From the IMG/VR virus record IMGVR_UViG_3300041964_000087, positions 1-64,000 of that record: DNA of 64,000 bases; one strand, written 5' to 3'. Below the pieces are notes generated by a model. It ran no database searches, was not told the DNA's origin, and was given only the letters and a program-made list of their open reading frames with translations. Made by a program: the position numbers and the translations under genes. This DNA comes from a virus. Positions 21,385 to 30,600 of this stretch are shown here, piece by piece. The stretch's first letter is position 1, and each line of letters begins with the position of its first letter.

Positions 21385-24186
21385 TCAATATTGGTTGCAG
21401 GACTGATTGTATCGATGTACCGGAATCCCCATTTTCAGCACGTCGATTCCCACTTTTGAGAGCAAGCAATAACTACCATTCAAATTAAAGACCAAGTGCA
21501 AGTGTTCACCAGAACTCGATCCCGTACTTCCCATGGTTGCAATAGTTTGCCCTTGCTTTACTTGCTGTCCTTTTGCTACTAGGATTTTCAGGCAGTGGGC
21601 ATAGAGAGAGTCATAACCGCCTCCATGTTGGACCGCTACATAGTTACCGAATCCACTGCCACACCCTTTATTGCCTTTTACGCACCCCGTCACTGTCTGA
21701 GTTACAACGCCGTCAGCCATTGCAATTATGGGACTGCCTGATGCTCCTGTTACATCAAGTATCTTATGCCGATAGCCAGCTCTGCGATTAGCCCTAGTGC
21801 CATAGCCATCGCCGATAGTTGTCGGCTTCAAAACGGGGAAGATAAAGCCTCCCGGCGCCAACGCAGGAGCCGCAAACTGAGTCACTTCCCCTGGAGTTGC
21901 AGGAGCAACAGCACCCGAAGAAGCCGGAGCAGCTGCCTGAGGAGTATAAAATTGCAGCCCAACCGTTCCTGCCCCTACATCATGATTCACAGACCCAATC
22001 CGCTTCTCTGTAGCGAACACATCAGGGAATAGCCGCTTACTGAGCGCCACGATTTCACCAGGAACAAGTTGCAGCGTCCGTTGGTTCATGACTAACACGC
22101 AGTCATCCTCGTATCCCTTCACCCTGCGCGATTCGTCTGCTATCACCTGCGCCTCAGCACGCCCATCCTGTAGGTCAATGAACCCAGCTTGCTGATTGGG
22201 TAGTCCTGTCACTGGGTCAGCGCTGGCTGTAGCACCAGCCCCAGGCGCCGCTTCACTGTTGCTTTTAAGCTTCGATTGTTCCAGTAGTTTCTTGTCTTCT
22301 GCCGACACCTTCGGTTCTTCTTTGGTAGTAACCGCAGGCGCTTTTTGCGGTTCGTAAACAGTTGTTTTGGTGACTGTCTTGCCCTCGGTTACGGTTACCG
22401 CGACAACCTTATCAACTTTGACGGGTTGAGCGTTGGGCTTGGTGGTTGTAGTCGAAGTGGTTTTAGTTCTGACAATCTTTCCCGGTTCAAGAGTCTGCTC
22501 AGTGGTGATGGTCGTGACAACAACCGTGCCATCTTCTTTGGTTACTTTAACTGGCCCTTCAACCTTCTGGGTTTTAGTTTCTTGGCTTGCCGACGCCACT
22601 GTTGACGGAGTGATAGCAGGTGTAGTTGTGCTGGCTGTCGCTGCATCCGGTTTCACCGTTCCACCAACAGCGGGTGCTGTTGCTCCGGTTGTGCCTCCAC
22701 TGCCTACCGCTTGCCCAGTTCCCGCTTTACTCTCAGGCTTGGTTTGGGCTAGAGCGCCTGTTGCCCTATCAATCGCTGTCTTGGTTTCCCCTGTCCCAGT
22801 TTCTGGTGTGCTTACCGTCGCGGCGGGTGCGTTGCTACTGGCTGCCCGTGCCTTGTCGGTGAAGCGGACGGGCTTAATCAGCACTTCCTCATCGATGATG
22901 AAATTGGTAAATTGTGGGCGTGCGAATGGCTCAACAATTAAGGTATCAGACTTCTTGCCCGTTCCTTCTGCGATACGGAACCCGGTGCGATTCGCTTCAC
23001 GGAATAGGGTAGCAAGTGCGGTTTGACCATCTTGGCTCAAGTGTTGGAACGTCAATCCCGAACCTTCCATTTCAAGCTTGAGGTTGAAGCCACTAGCCTG
23101 AAGTTCGGTGTATTGCTTGAGGTTAATGTTTTCAAATGACTGGGTGACCGGAACGCGAGTGAGCAGCCACCTGATGGACTTGCCGCCGAATGTTGTGATT
23201 TGTGCGCCGGAGGCGTCCCAACTGGTGTCAGTGGAGGTATGGATGAAGTGAAAGGCGATCGCATCTTTGAATGTCACGCCAACGCCTACTGCCACCTCAA
23301 TGATTATCTCTGTACCCTTGTTGGAGACTTCAACCGTAGGCGCAATCTCCTGAGCTACAGCTTCAGCCGGAGGGGTAACAGGTGCATCCATACTTTCTGC
23401 GGCTGATGTTGGCGCTGCCGCTGCTGTTTGTCCTTTGTAATAGGCTAGGCGTTCTGTGTAAGTCTTCCTTGCCTGCGCCATCGTCTGAACTGGCTGCCCA
23501 TAAGGACTGCCAGGTAAGCTTGCCCAGGTTGTAGCGCTTTTACGAATTGCCCCTTCTAAATCCCCGTTGTTAATCGCCGTAAAGGCGCTTAGTTGCTTGA
23601 GGTAGGCGACAGCCGCTAAGTCTTGGCTTCTAGGTGAAAAGTCTTTGACTCCAGCTTTTACCTTGAATTCATCCCATGATGTTGAAAGGAATTGATAACG
23701 CCCAGCAGCGTCACTAACTAGCCGTCCTGAACGGTGCTTTCTGCGTGGATGGTCAGCGAACCCGCTAAACTTCTCACTAGTCAGTGACATGACTGTGTAG
23801 GCTGAAGGATCTAAATAGTTAGGTACTTCGTGAGAGGCGATGACATCTAAGAACGCTTTAACCTCTGGGCTGAAGTCTGCTGTTGATACCCCTATTCCTG
23901 TACTTGTATTTCCTTCTGCGACAGGGGTAGCCGTGACGATTGGCTGGTTTTTTGTGGGGTCTTGTAACAGCTCAGCCGGAACGAGTAAGCCACCTTCCCT
24001 GACGCTGATCTCTCGGTATTTGGCGCCGATCAGTAAATTCTCATCACGCACACTGAATGATGCTGTACTCGATCTGAGGTCTTCTCCGAGAGAAATTTGG
24101 ACATTAGGTAGCAGTATTCCGTCGCCCGTTTGAAAAACATCATTATCTCCGATGCGAATTCTGATGATCTTAGAAGTTAGTTCCAT
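21385..24186 (-). CDS. Baseplate hub with GH104 muramidase and M23 peptidase domains
   Basis: A 933-residue hub/late-control-type protein. The start (IRIGDNDVFQTGDGILLPNV) is a hub beta domain. About residues 105-250 form a lambda-R-like GH104 domain: LDVIASHEVPNYLDPSAY, DAAGRYQFLSTSWDEFK, GAIRKSATTWASLPGSPYGQ. A gpD-like domain follows (LKLEMEGSGLTFQHLSQDGQ), then a long Thr/Lys/Val-rich linker and, near 790-905, an M23 LytM-type endopeptidase with HKILD and GEHLHLVF zinc-binding motifs. It would cut both glycan and peptide during injection. Its stop region borders repeat unit 5. The last residues after the M23 domain (GIPVHRYNQSCNQY) look unstructured. Confidence 0.88.
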   Translation of the reverse strand: MELTSKIIRIRIGDNDVFQTGDGILLPNVQISLGEDLRSSTASFSVRDENLLIGAKYREISVREGGLLVPAELLQDPTKNQPIVTATPVAEGNTSTGIGVSTADFSPEVKAFLDVIASHEVPNYLDPSAYTVMSLTSEKFSGFADHPRRKHRSGRLVSDAAGRYQFLSTSWDEFKVKAGVKDFSPRSQDLAAVAYLKQLSAFTAINNGDLEGAIRKSATTWASLPGSPYGQPVQTMAQARKTYTERLAYYKGQTAAAAPTSAAESMDAPVTPPAEAVAQEIAPTVEVSNKGTEIIIEVAVGVGVTFKDAIAFHFIHTSTDTSWDASGAQITTFGGKSIRWLLTRVPVTQSFENINLKQYTELQASGFNLKLEMEGSGLTFQHLSQDGQTALATLFREANRTGFRIAEGTGKKSDTLIVEPFARPQFTNFIIDEEVLIKPVRFTDKARAASSNAPAATVSTPETGTGETKTAIDRATGALAQTKPESKAGTGQAVGSGGTTGATAPAVGGTVKPDAATASTTTPAITPSTVASASQETKTQKVEGPVKVTKEDGTVVVTTITTEQTLEPGKIVRTKTTSTTTTKPNAQPVKVDKVVAVTVTEGKTVTKTTVYEPQKAPAVTTKEEPKVSAEDKKLLEQSKLKSNSEAAPGAGATASADPVTGLPNQQAGFIDLQDGRAEAQVIADESRRVKGYEDDCVLVMNQRTLQLVPGEIVALSKRLFPDVFATEKRIGSVNHDVGAGTVGLQFYTPQAAAPASSGAVAPATPGEVTQFAAPALAPGGFIFPVLKPTTIGDGYGTRANRRAGYRHKILDVTGASGSPIIAMADGVVTQTVTGCVKGNKGCGSGFGNYVAVQHGGGYDSLYAHCLKILVAKGQQVKQGQTIATMGSTGSSSGEHLHLVFNLNGSYCLLSKVGIDVLKMGIPVHRYNQSCNQY

Positions 24187-24308
24187 TGATATTTCTAATC
24201 TTCTCGTCCTTCAAGAATAATTCAAACTGATCGAGGGTATTGCGCTTTGCTCCGCTTTAACTTGTCAGCCTGGAGACTTGATGAAATGGACTTTGGGGAG
24301 CAATATAG

Positions 24309-24827
24309 ATGATTAACCCAGAAGCTATTGATTTGAATTCTCTACCTTGGCTACCACTAGAGGCTCGTTCAGCCTTTCCGCGCCAACCTGCTATTTACTT
24401 TGCAATTAATCGAGACGGGGAAGTTCAATATATCGGTATTTCCCAAGACCCTAAGCGACGGTGGGCACAGCATCATCGCTATGAGGATTTACAAGAGTCA
24501 AAAGGGGTGAAGATCGCTTATTTGTTTGTAGAAGACGTTGCGCTACTTAGACCAATCGAATCTGCCTTGATTGCCTGGTTTCGTCCACCCCTCAATGTAG
24601 TCGGCGTTTCTGGTTGTGACTTCCCCCCAAATTGTAATTTTGGGGTAAGGAGGGTAAAAGGTATCCCTGTTTACCGGGACGAAAAAAAGAGCGATCGCAA
24701 GGTAAGCCTTACCCCTACTTGCTGGGAGAAGCTGGGTCAGTTTGCCGCTAAATTGCATGAATCAGGAGAGATACCAGCCGCTTCACGTTCTGAGGCGATT
24801 GAGTGGCTAGCTAGACAGGAATTTTGA
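24309..24827 (+). CDS. GIY-YIG endonuclease-domain protein
   Basis: Residues about 25-100 are a GIY-YIG domain: AIYFAINRDGEVQYIGIS, RRWAQHHRY, and the catalytic Glu in PIESALIAWFRPPLNVVG. The C-terminal 60 residues (DRKVSLTPTCWEKLGQFAAK; ASRSEAIEWLARQ) look like a ribbon-helix-helix or helix-rich DNA-binding unit, so a site-specific nuclease is plausible. It is divergent from the hub gene, with a 122-bp gap that must hold both promoters. It could be a homing-type insertion. Confidence 0.85.
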   Translation: MINPEAIDLNSLPWLPLEARSAFPRQPAIYFAINRDGEVQYIGISQDPKRRWAQHHRYEDLQESKGVKIAYLFVEDVALLRPIESALIAWFRPPLNVVGVSGCDFPPNCNFGVRRVKGIPVYRDEKKSDRKVSLTPTCWEKLGQFAAKLHESGEIPAASRSEAIEWLARQEF

Positions 24828-24863
24828 TGAGTTTAGAAGTTGGTTGCATGGGTGCGATCGCGT

Positions 24864-25295
24864 CTAGTTAAATTCGTGTCTTTTCAGAAACTTCATCATT
24901 TCTCTACTTGTAATACTTTGCGGGAATAGAGAAGGACGATTATACCAATTGCTCCAAAAAAGAGGTTTACTGGGTTCAATAATATGCAATCGCACAAGGA
25001 CATCCAGATCACTCTCCCCAATTAACCCGTTCCAGTATGGACTGAAATCTACTAGGTAGTGCGCCCAAAATATACCTTGCTGCTCAAACGTTAGTCCAAT
25101 ACTAAAACTAAAAGGGTAATCAAGATGGCGTTCAACTTGGAACCCTTGGAGTTTACCGACAATATCCCACGACTTTAAGTATTGGCTTTCTAATTCATAT
25201 TTGACGCGGATAGCAGGTTGCCTGAGTGCAAATTCAAATAATTTACGAATGTCTCGGATTTTTGGCATTGGCTGAAAAAGCGATCGCGAACTCAA
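24864..25295 (-). CDS. Hypothetical protein (143 aa)
   Basis: Soluble protein with many aromatic residues (DYPFSFSIGLTFEQQGIFWA; PSKPLFWSNWYNRPSLFP). The indicated start is a TTG overlapping the stop of the upstream gene; ATG 25268 is an alternative giving 134 residues. No known domain. It is the last of a run of small accessory genes inserted between the hub and the tape-measure block. Confidence 0.6.
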   Translation of the reverse strand: MSSRSLFQPMPKIRDIRKLFEFALRQPAIRVKYELESQYLKSWDIVGKLQGFQVERHLDYPFSFSIGLTFEQQGIFWAHYLVDFSPYWNGLIGESDLDVLVRLHIIEPSKPLFWSNWYNRPSLFPQSITSREMMKFLKRHEFN

Positions 25296-25597
25296 TCCAC
25301 ATCTGGCATTTCTATTGTCTGCCCTGTCAGTTCATGGGTGCAATCAGGTAAATATTGAATTTTGCCATCAGTGACGAATGAGTGACACACCATTGTTTTA
25401 GTGCCATCAGGGCGTGACACTTTACTTAAAATACTGGGTTTAAATGTTGGCTTTTCTGTATTGCCGTTGAAGTCCCAGCTTGCTCCATTCGGTGAGATGT
25501 GAGGGCGGACGTAAACCTCATGACTACATTTGCAACCAGGGCAATCGAAGATGTATGCAACGGCTACTCCGTTCTCTTGTGATGTTAGAAGTTTCAT
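25292..25597 (-). CDS. DUF6527-like small zinc-site protein
   Basis: Pattern FDCPGCKCSHEVYV, WDFNGNTEKPTFKPSIL, MVCHSFVTDGKIQYLPDCTH and ELTGQTIEMPD is that of a common phage family (DUF6527, from memory). The Cys and His residues in CPGC, CH and CTH could bind one zinc. Function is unknown although the family is widespread in phages and prophages. It overlaps the downstream gene by four bases. Confidence 0.82.
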   Translation of the reverse strand: MKLLTSQENGVAVAYIFDCPGCKCSHEVYVRPHISPNGASWDFNGNTEKPTFKPSILSKVSRPDGTKTMVCHSFVTDGKIQYLPDCTHELTGQTIEMPDVD

Positions 25598-25665
25598 TTG
25601 CGATCTGCGCTTCGCAGCAGCGCTTCGCTATCGCCTTTAAATCCGCAGCGTTTGAAAGTATTTCA

Positions 25666-25881
25666 TCAAGCCGTTCGACTAACATAAGCGAACCTTGGCA
25701 CTTTTTGACCGTCGTGTGTCACGGTTTCAAGAAACATTGCATGAGGTCTAACCCACCAATCACCAGCGCGGTTCTTATATAGCACTAGCCATTCTTCTGT
25801 CTCGGAGTGGCGAACTATTCCAAGCACTTCGTACATTCCGCCTTTGAAATGTTGATAAATACCCGGTTGAATGTTTGCCAT
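25666..25881 (-). CDS. DUF1653-family protein
   Basis: A 71-residue protein with the whole family pattern: PGIYQHFKGGMYEVLGIVRH, SETEEWLVLYKNRAGDWWVR and PHAMFLETV. DUF1653 proteins are small SH3-like folds of unknown role, common in bacteria and phages. ATG 25881 gives the usual length. A copy of AAATCCGCAG lies just 3' of it at about 25641. Confidence 0.88.
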   Translation of the reverse strand: MANIQPGIYQHFKGGMYEVLGIVRHSETEEWLVLYKNRAGDWWVRPHAMFLETVTHDGQKVPRFAYVSRTA

Positions 25882-25885
25882 TTTT

Positions 25886-26353
25886 TCACACCTTACCTGA
25901 TAGCAACCAGCTCACAACAGAAGTTCCCTGACCGCCATATTCCCTCAGTTTATCCTCAGCATCCCCTAGCAGAGATTCCGCATCACCCAGCACCCCATTT
26001 AGTTCGCCAACAACTTCCAGCGCTTCCTTGGCATACCCCTGCAACCGAGGTGGAAGCTTGCCGCTGATTGAAGTAATGGCAGATTCCGCTTCACCTAAGA
26101 AACCTTTGGCGCCGCCAATACTCGCAGATATCTTGGTGAGTACAGGCTGAGCAAATGACTCAATTTGTTGGACAGATGGCAGGGGTAGCACATCGCCTTC
26201 TACCAAGTCACCAAATAGAGTGGTTAGCGCCTCTTCTGGGTCGTCAATCTGATCAAGAATCTCTGTGAAGCGTGAGACATCTTCGCCCGGAAAGACACGG
26301 CTAGCAACGAGGTTGAGGGCATCAGCAGGGAGAATGGTTATGGTGTCGGGCAT
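25886..26353 (-). CDS. Hypothetical tail-cluster protein (155 aa)
   Basis: ATG 26353 begins MPDTITILPADALNLVASRV. The body is helical with an acidic first half and a Gly/Ala-rich heptad-like second half (EVVGELNGVLGDAESLLGDA). Size and position between the hub block and the LysM-type adaptor block suggest a structural or assembly role, but no family is recognised. An upstream start would overlap the divergent Cys-rich gene. Confidence 0.6.
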   Translation of the reverse strand: MPDTITILPADALNLVASRVFPGEDVSRFTEILDQIDDPEEALTTLFGDLVEGDVLPLPSVQQIESFAQPVLTKISASIGGAKGFLGEAESAITSISGKLPPRLQGYAKEALEVVGELNGVLGDAESLLGDAEDKLREYGGQGTSVVSWLLSGKV

Positions 26354-26372
26354 TTGTTGAGGTGCGATCGCT

Positions 26373-26594
26373 ATGGACAAAAACGATTGTAGTTATGCAG
26401 CTTGGTATGACTTTGTTGGAGAGGAACCTGATGACGATTGGGACGACGAGCCAGAGGAGCAAGAGTTTGATTGCGGCTGGGTAGATGACGATATCGGCTG
26501 TTCAATGGCTGGGACTGAGGATTGCGATTTCGAGTGTCCTTACTCTGACTCTTACCACAGCAGGAGAAGCGGGAGCGATCGCGCTTGTGGATAA
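26373..26594 (+). CDS. Small acidic, cysteine-rich protein
   Basis: A 73-residue product on the opposite strand to its neighbours. It is acidic (EEPDDDWDDEPEEQEFDCGW) and then has a cysteine pattern, DIGCSMAGTEDCDFECPY, typical of small phage metal-binding proteins (C-x6-C-x7-C-x3-C spacing). I recall similar small proteins in cyanobacterial phages. Immediately divergent from the 25886 gene. Confidence 0.65.
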   Translation: MDKNDCSYAAWYDFVGEEPDDDWDDEPEEQEFDCGWVDDDIGCSMAGTEDCDFECPYSDSYHSRRSGSDRACG

Positions 26595-26603
26595 CGTTAT
26601 CCA

Positions 26604-26626
26604 CAAATCCGCAGAGGCTGCGTTTT
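26604..26626 (+). repeat. Dispersed small hairpin repeat, AAATCCGCAG type
   Basis: AAATCCGCAG-AG-GCTGCGTTTT: here the CGCAG core pairs with CTGCG to form a short hairpin with a T tail. It lies between two convergent gene ends and could serve both as a terminator. Confidence 0.6.
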
Positions 26627-26916
26627 CACTGCCAGTCGGGACAGTTCTCCCCATCCACGCCATAAGGATGCATTGCACATACTAGGCGCACACCTCCATA
26701 AATCAACCCGTGATACTCAGTACAATCTTGGCAAGGCGATGGACGGTCAAACGCTAGCCGCTTGCGTCGCTCTTGCCGCCTAGCTTCCGCCTCATCCATC
26801 TCGGTTTCAAGCGCTCTACGCTCCTCTTGGGTTCGTTCTTTGGCTGCTAGTTTGTCAATCAGTATGAGGTAGAGGAGAAAAGAGGAAAAAGCGGCAATTA
26901 CCAACTCAACCATCAC
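26626..26916 (-). CDS. Membrane-anchored small protein with cysteine motif
   Basis: One N-terminal membrane segment (VELVIAAFSSFLLYLILI), a charged coiled coil (RRALETEMDEAEARRQERRK), then a compact Cys-containing domain with CQDCTEYHG, LVCAMHPYG and CPDW that may bind metal. The domain should face the cytoplasm or periplasm depending on insertion; spanin-like placement is possible but unproven. Its start overlaps the tail adaptor stop. Confidence 0.7.
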   Translation of the reverse strand: MMVELVIAAFSSFLLYLILIDKLAAKERTQEERRALETEMDEAEARRQERRKRLAFDRPSPCQDCTEYHGLIYGGVRLVCAMHPYGVDGENCPDWQ

Positions 26917-27851
26917 ATCATCTCCATTTCATCAGTCTTCTTGATAGGAATTTCAGGAGCCTTTCCACCCGCCTTAACCGGAACTGTGCAAACGCTACCA
27001 CCCTTGGCATTAACGCCATCATATTGAATCACGACACCTACCTTTTTCTTGTCCTTATCACTTAAGGTAACAACGCCTGTTTTAACGTCTACGGATAGGT
27101 TGTTTTTAAGCGTCGGTGTAGATTTTATGAGTGATTGAACATCTGCTGACCACTGGCTGATGTTGTCCTTGAGGTATTTTTCAGCAAGTGCGATCGCGTC
27201 TGCCTGCTGGCGTTCAGTTAGAGCAAGTGCAGGTTCACCTTTGAGTGCGGCTGTCTCTTGCTGTTGCTTCAACCGTTCGGCTGCTCTTTGCTCCTGTTCT
27301 GCCTTGGTGAGCGGTCGCGGCTGTTCTTTGAAGGTAAGTGTCAGATCTCGCACATCAGTTGGTTCACCATTGGCTACAGCTACGACTCGGTAACTGTATT
27401 TGAGTAGTGACAACGGCCCAAGATTGTAGGAACCCCACGAGAACCTAAGCAGCGGTGGGGAGAACTTGTTATTGAGCGGGTCGGCTTCTAACAGCTTCTT
27501 CAGTCCATCCAGTAACACCTTGGCTGATTTCTTGTAACACCATAGGGAAAACTGCATCCCTGGTGTGGTCAGCGTTTGCCCAGTCGTGTGGCTGTACTGC
27601 GACGACGTGACCGTTGTGGCGTGTGGGCTGACTTCCCCGTAGCTTGCGGAGTTTTCAAAGTCTAGTGACTGCGGATTGATGAGAAATCCCCAAGCCAGCT
27701 TCTCCTCTTTCCCTTCCGGTTCGTACTCCAGCAGAATCGCTTCAATGTGTTGTCCCTCGGTTGTATCGGTGAGCGTTGCCCAAGCGCGATTGTTGTAGGG
27801 ATTTGGCGCTGATACGGTGTTAGGTGCTGGGGGATTGGTAGATGATTGCAT
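26913..27851 (-). CDS. Tail tube/baseplate adaptor protein (LysM/gp53-like)
   Basis: Lies directly downstream of the tape-measure gene. The first 170 residues (AWGFLINPQSLDFENSASYG; TTPGMQFSLWCYKKSAKVLL; LRFSWGSYNLGPLSLLKYSY) match the fold pattern of contractile-injection adaptor proteins that cap the tube initiation complex (T4 gp53, Afp7 type). A charged linker (LTKAEQEQRAAERLKQQQ) and a poorly conserved C-terminal domain follow. Likely joins tube and baseplate hub. Confidence 0.7.
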   Translation of the reverse strand: MQSSTNPPAPNTVSAPNPYNNRAWATLTDTTEGQHIEAILLEYEPEGKEEKLAWGFLINPQSLDFENSASYGEVSPHATTVTSSQYSHTTGQTLTTPGMQFSLWCYKKSAKVLLDGLKKLLEADPLNNKFSPPLLRFSWGSYNLGPLSLLKYSYRVVAVANGEPTDVRDLTLTFKEQPRPLTKAEQEQRAAERLKQQQETAALKGEPALALTERQQADAIALAEKYLKDNISQWSADVQSLIKSTPTLKNNLSVDVKTGVVTLSDKDKKKVGVVIQYDGVNAKGGSVCTVPVKAGGKAPEIPIKKTDEMEMM

Positions 27852-27854
27852 AAT

Positions 27855-30416
27855 TTATCCGAGTTGTGCCTCTAAGTCTCCCTCGAATGTACTTTGAATC
27901 GCTGCAATTACCGCTTGAGCGATCGCATTCGGGTCACCTGAAGCAACACTAAAATTTAGTGTGTAATTGCGTCCACCTGTTGCAGCAACCCTTCCTTTAT
28001 CTTGAAGGATAAACTCGCGGTCATTGGCAACCACCAAGTTTGCTCCACTGGGCATTGCTCTGGCTTCCCTTCCCGCTGCCCCTAGGAGTCCCCCCGCAGC
28101 GTTGGGGATATTCCCTGCAAACTTAGCACCAAAGAAGCTATTGATGCTGCTAATCGCTGATGCTCCAGCGCTACGGATGCCTGACTGAATACCAGGAACT
28201 GGGTTGAATGAATTGATTGCGCTTCCGGCTGAATCAATGGCGCTTCTTCCGGCGTTGATTAAACCCGATATTTTACCTGAAATAGCCTGAACTAAGGCGA
28301 TAGTGGCATCAATGGGAGGCTTGATATAACCTGCCACTTGATTACCGAAATTACTAATTGATTGTGATATAGATTGAAACTTAGCGCTTACTTTAGATTG
28401 AGCGTCGTTTATAGCTTGGTTGATTAAGCCCGAGACTTGGCTTCCAAAATTACTAACCGTTGTTGATATGGACTGAAACTTAGTTGATACCTTAGTCTGA
28501 GCATCAGTTGCCGCTTGATTAATAGCGGTTCTGGTGCCTGAAATTATTGGATTAAAGAACGAGGTTACAGCGTTTGATAATTCATTAAACTTTGCTGATG
28601 CCTTGTTTGCAACACCAGTTGCCCAAGTTCCTATTACACGCCCTAGATGTGTCCCCAAAACAGCCAACACCTGTCCGACCGTTTGGTAGAACGTTCCGAG
28701 GACGGAGGCAGCACCTATTGCAATTCTGCCTGGAATTGTATTAGCTAAAAAGCCAATATAAGCCCTGAAAGCGCCAACCCCAAGTGCTGCGGCGGTTGAA
28801 AAGAAGTTGCCAATAAAAGTGCTAGTTTGTGCGATCGCGCTATTAATCATCGCGCCCACTTGGGCGATCGCGCCATTAATCATCCCTCCCGCAGCGCTGG
28901 CAGTTGAGTTGAACCACTCTCCAACTGGAGCCAGTAAAGACCCAATGAAATCACCAGCCTTTGCCGCAATAGTGGCTAAGGGCTTACCCATCTGAGGGAT
29001 AGCGTCATCAACAAGGCTTGGTATCACTCCCTCGACAAAACCAACCAACGAACCACCTAACCCAATCGCTAGCGCTAATGCCGCGCGACCGACAGCAAGT
29101 AAGAGTTGTGGGTAGTTGACTTTAGAGCCAAACGTTATCGCCGCTCCAACCGCCCGTCCTAGAAAGTTGCCAAGCGAATCCCCTAGCCGATAAAAGACCA
29201 TAGGGTCTGCAAGGTACTTCGAGATAATACCTACGCCGCTACTGAACATTGATGAGGCTTTGTTGCCAACATTGAGCAAAACACCTTCCAGCCCTGTCCC
29301 AAGTTGAAAGATGAATTTTGAAACAGCGTCTAGGCTGAACTCTCCACCCCCTTTAAAGAAAGCTGTCGCCTGGGTCAGTGTGGCATTAACTTTCTTAAGT
29401 CCACCAACCAGAAAATCAATTCCTGTTTTCAGCATTGCCATTGGGTCGGGAAGTTCAATTCCCATGGCGGTCAATAGATTACCCAAGTTCGTCATTACAC
29501 CGCTTGGGCCAATCAACTGAGCCAACCCCTCATTCATGCTGCTGAACGCTGATTGAACCCCTTTTGTATTGGGTTCCAAGTCGCGCATTATTCCGAAGAT
29601 GCCAGCAGAAGGGTCGAACAGTGAGGATTGATATGCTTGTATTAATGCATCGGCACTTCCCCCCGCCTCTCTTATAAAATCTTGAGTAATAAATTTTTTG
29701 CCGACCTCTTCAAGCAATTTCACCCGCTCTTTGATGTTTAAATCCTTGAGCGTTGACTTGCCCATTTTTGCTAGTCGCTTGTCAATTTCGTTCAAGATTA
29801 CGGCGTTCTGTTCAAAAAACTGAATCTGCCGTAGCTCTGACGTTGATGCCCCACCCAGTGCTTTACTCAAGCCCAGCGTGGTGTTTCCGATCGCAACGTT
29901 CGAGCCTGCTGACAACGCTCCAAACGATTCAGAGATAGAGGCAAGCGTATCTTCAAACCCTTTTTGGTTGAGCTTACCTGCTGGGTCTTTGAATGCCTCC
30001 AAAACATTATCTTGAACCGCGATCGCAAGATTCTTGTAATCTTGAGTGGCGCCAGGTAAAGCAGCAGCCGACGCAGCCAAACGGTTGTTGAGTCGGTCGA
30101 TAAATTCTGCGGCTTGCTCGTAAGACTGCCCAGTGAGGGAAGAGAACGTTGTTGAAGCAGTGATATTTGCAAGCTGGAGGTTTTTCGCTTCCTCAAATTT
30201 GGAATTCAGGAAACCAAGCGCTTCCGATGCCTTGCTAATAGTGAATTGGATGGCATTGGCTTGCAGAACACCAGACGCGATCGCACCCGACAACCCTTGG
30301 GTTTGACTCGCAGCACTTGAGGCAGATGACCCTAAGCCTGACAAAGCGGCGCCGATTCCCTTGATTCCGGAAGTGGCGCGATCTGTGAGTTTGATTACGA
30401 GGTCAACAACGGCCAT
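27855..30416 (-). CDS. Tail tape measure protein
   Basis: An 853-residue protein that sets tail length and is released at injection. It begins VVDLVIKLTDRATSGIKGIG, with an early alpha-helical, Ala/Ser-rich region, then hydrophobic segments (AVGRAALALAIGLGGSLVGF) and near-identical repeats (KFQSISTTVSNFGSQVSGLI and KFQSISQSISNFGNQVAGYI). This composition, the length and the position after the chaperone gene are diagnostic. The predicted tail length would be moderate (about 850 residues). Confidence 0.92.
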   Translation of the reverse strand: MAVVDLVIKLTDRATSGIKGIGAALSGLGSSASSAASQTQGLSGAIASGVLQANAIQFTISKASEALGFLNSKFEEAKNLQLANITASTTFSSLTGQSYEQAAEFIDRLNNRLAASAAALPGATQDYKNLAIAVQDNVLEAFKDPAGKLNQKGFEDTLASISESFGALSAGSNVAIGNTTLGLSKALGGASTSELRQIQFFEQNAVILNEIDKRLAKMGKSTLKDLNIKERVKLLEEVGKKFITQDFIREAGGSADALIQAYQSSLFDPSAGIFGIMRDLEPNTKGVQSAFSSMNEGLAQLIGPSGVMTNLGNLLTAMGIELPDPMAMLKTGIDFLVGGLKKVNATLTQATAFFKGGGEFSLDAVSKFIFQLGTGLEGVLLNVGNKASSMFSSGVGIISKYLADPMVFYRLGDSLGNFLGRAVGAAITFGSKVNYPQLLLAVGRAALALAIGLGGSLVGFVEGVIPSLVDDAIPQMGKPLATIAAKAGDFIGSLLAPVGEWFNSTASAAGGMINGAIAQVGAMINSAIAQTSTFIGNFFSTAAALGVGAFRAYIGFLANTIPGRIAIGAASVLGTFYQTVGQVLAVLGTHLGRVIGTWATGVANKASAKFNELSNAVTSFFNPIISGTRTAINQAATDAQTKVSTKFQSISTTVSNFGSQVSGLINQAINDAQSKVSAKFQSISQSISNFGNQVAGYIKPPIDATIALVQAISGKISGLINAGRSAIDSAGSAINSFNPVPGIQSGIRSAGASAISSINSFFGAKFAGNIPNAAGGLLGAAGREARAMPSGANLVVANDREFILQDKGRVAATGGRNYTLNFSVASGDPNAIAQAVIAAIQSTFEGDLEAQLG

Positions 30417-30418
30417 CC

Positions 30419-30443
30419 AAATCCGCAGAGTTTTTCGTGTTTA
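30419..30443 (+). repeat. Dispersed small hairpin repeat, AAATCCGCAG type
   Basis: AAATCCGCAGAG, then TTTTTCGTG, between the tape measure gene and the end of the chaperone frameshift product. It overlaps the TAA that would end the frameshift product. Confidence 0.6.
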
Positions 30444-30600
30444 TTGGTTTTCTTTCCTCAGTCGTTCCACCGCTTCATTGTGGATCTTGATCATTTTAAA
30501 AAAGCGATCGCACGTCAACCCCTCGTAATACTCCATGTTGTTGAAATTCCCACCATTCAGGTGATAGACGGACTCAAGAAACGAGTCTTCGTCGAGTTTT
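30441..30600 (-). CDS. Frameshift extension of tail assembly chaperone (T part)
   Basis: Downstream of the chaperone frame (30574-31224) an open frame on the same strand reads through KLDEDSFLESVYHLNGGNF then NNMEYYEGLTCDRFFKMI and ends with TAA at 30441. It lacks its own good start until an internal ATG (31 codons). It is +1 (equivalently -2) to the chaperone frame, and the two frames overlap at CCGGGAAAACTC. Tape-measure chaperones of lambda and Mu types are made as G and frameshifted GT forms, Mu by -2. The C-terminal sequence (short, Tyr- and Asn-containing helix) fits the T part. Confidence 0.6.

Noticed and set aside
22433-23026. Long plus-strand frame (about 197 codons) opposite the hub gene
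   Set aside because: It mirrors the Thr/Lys/Val-rich linker of the hub on the other strand and gives a Val/Pro/Ser low-complexity product with no initiation signal.
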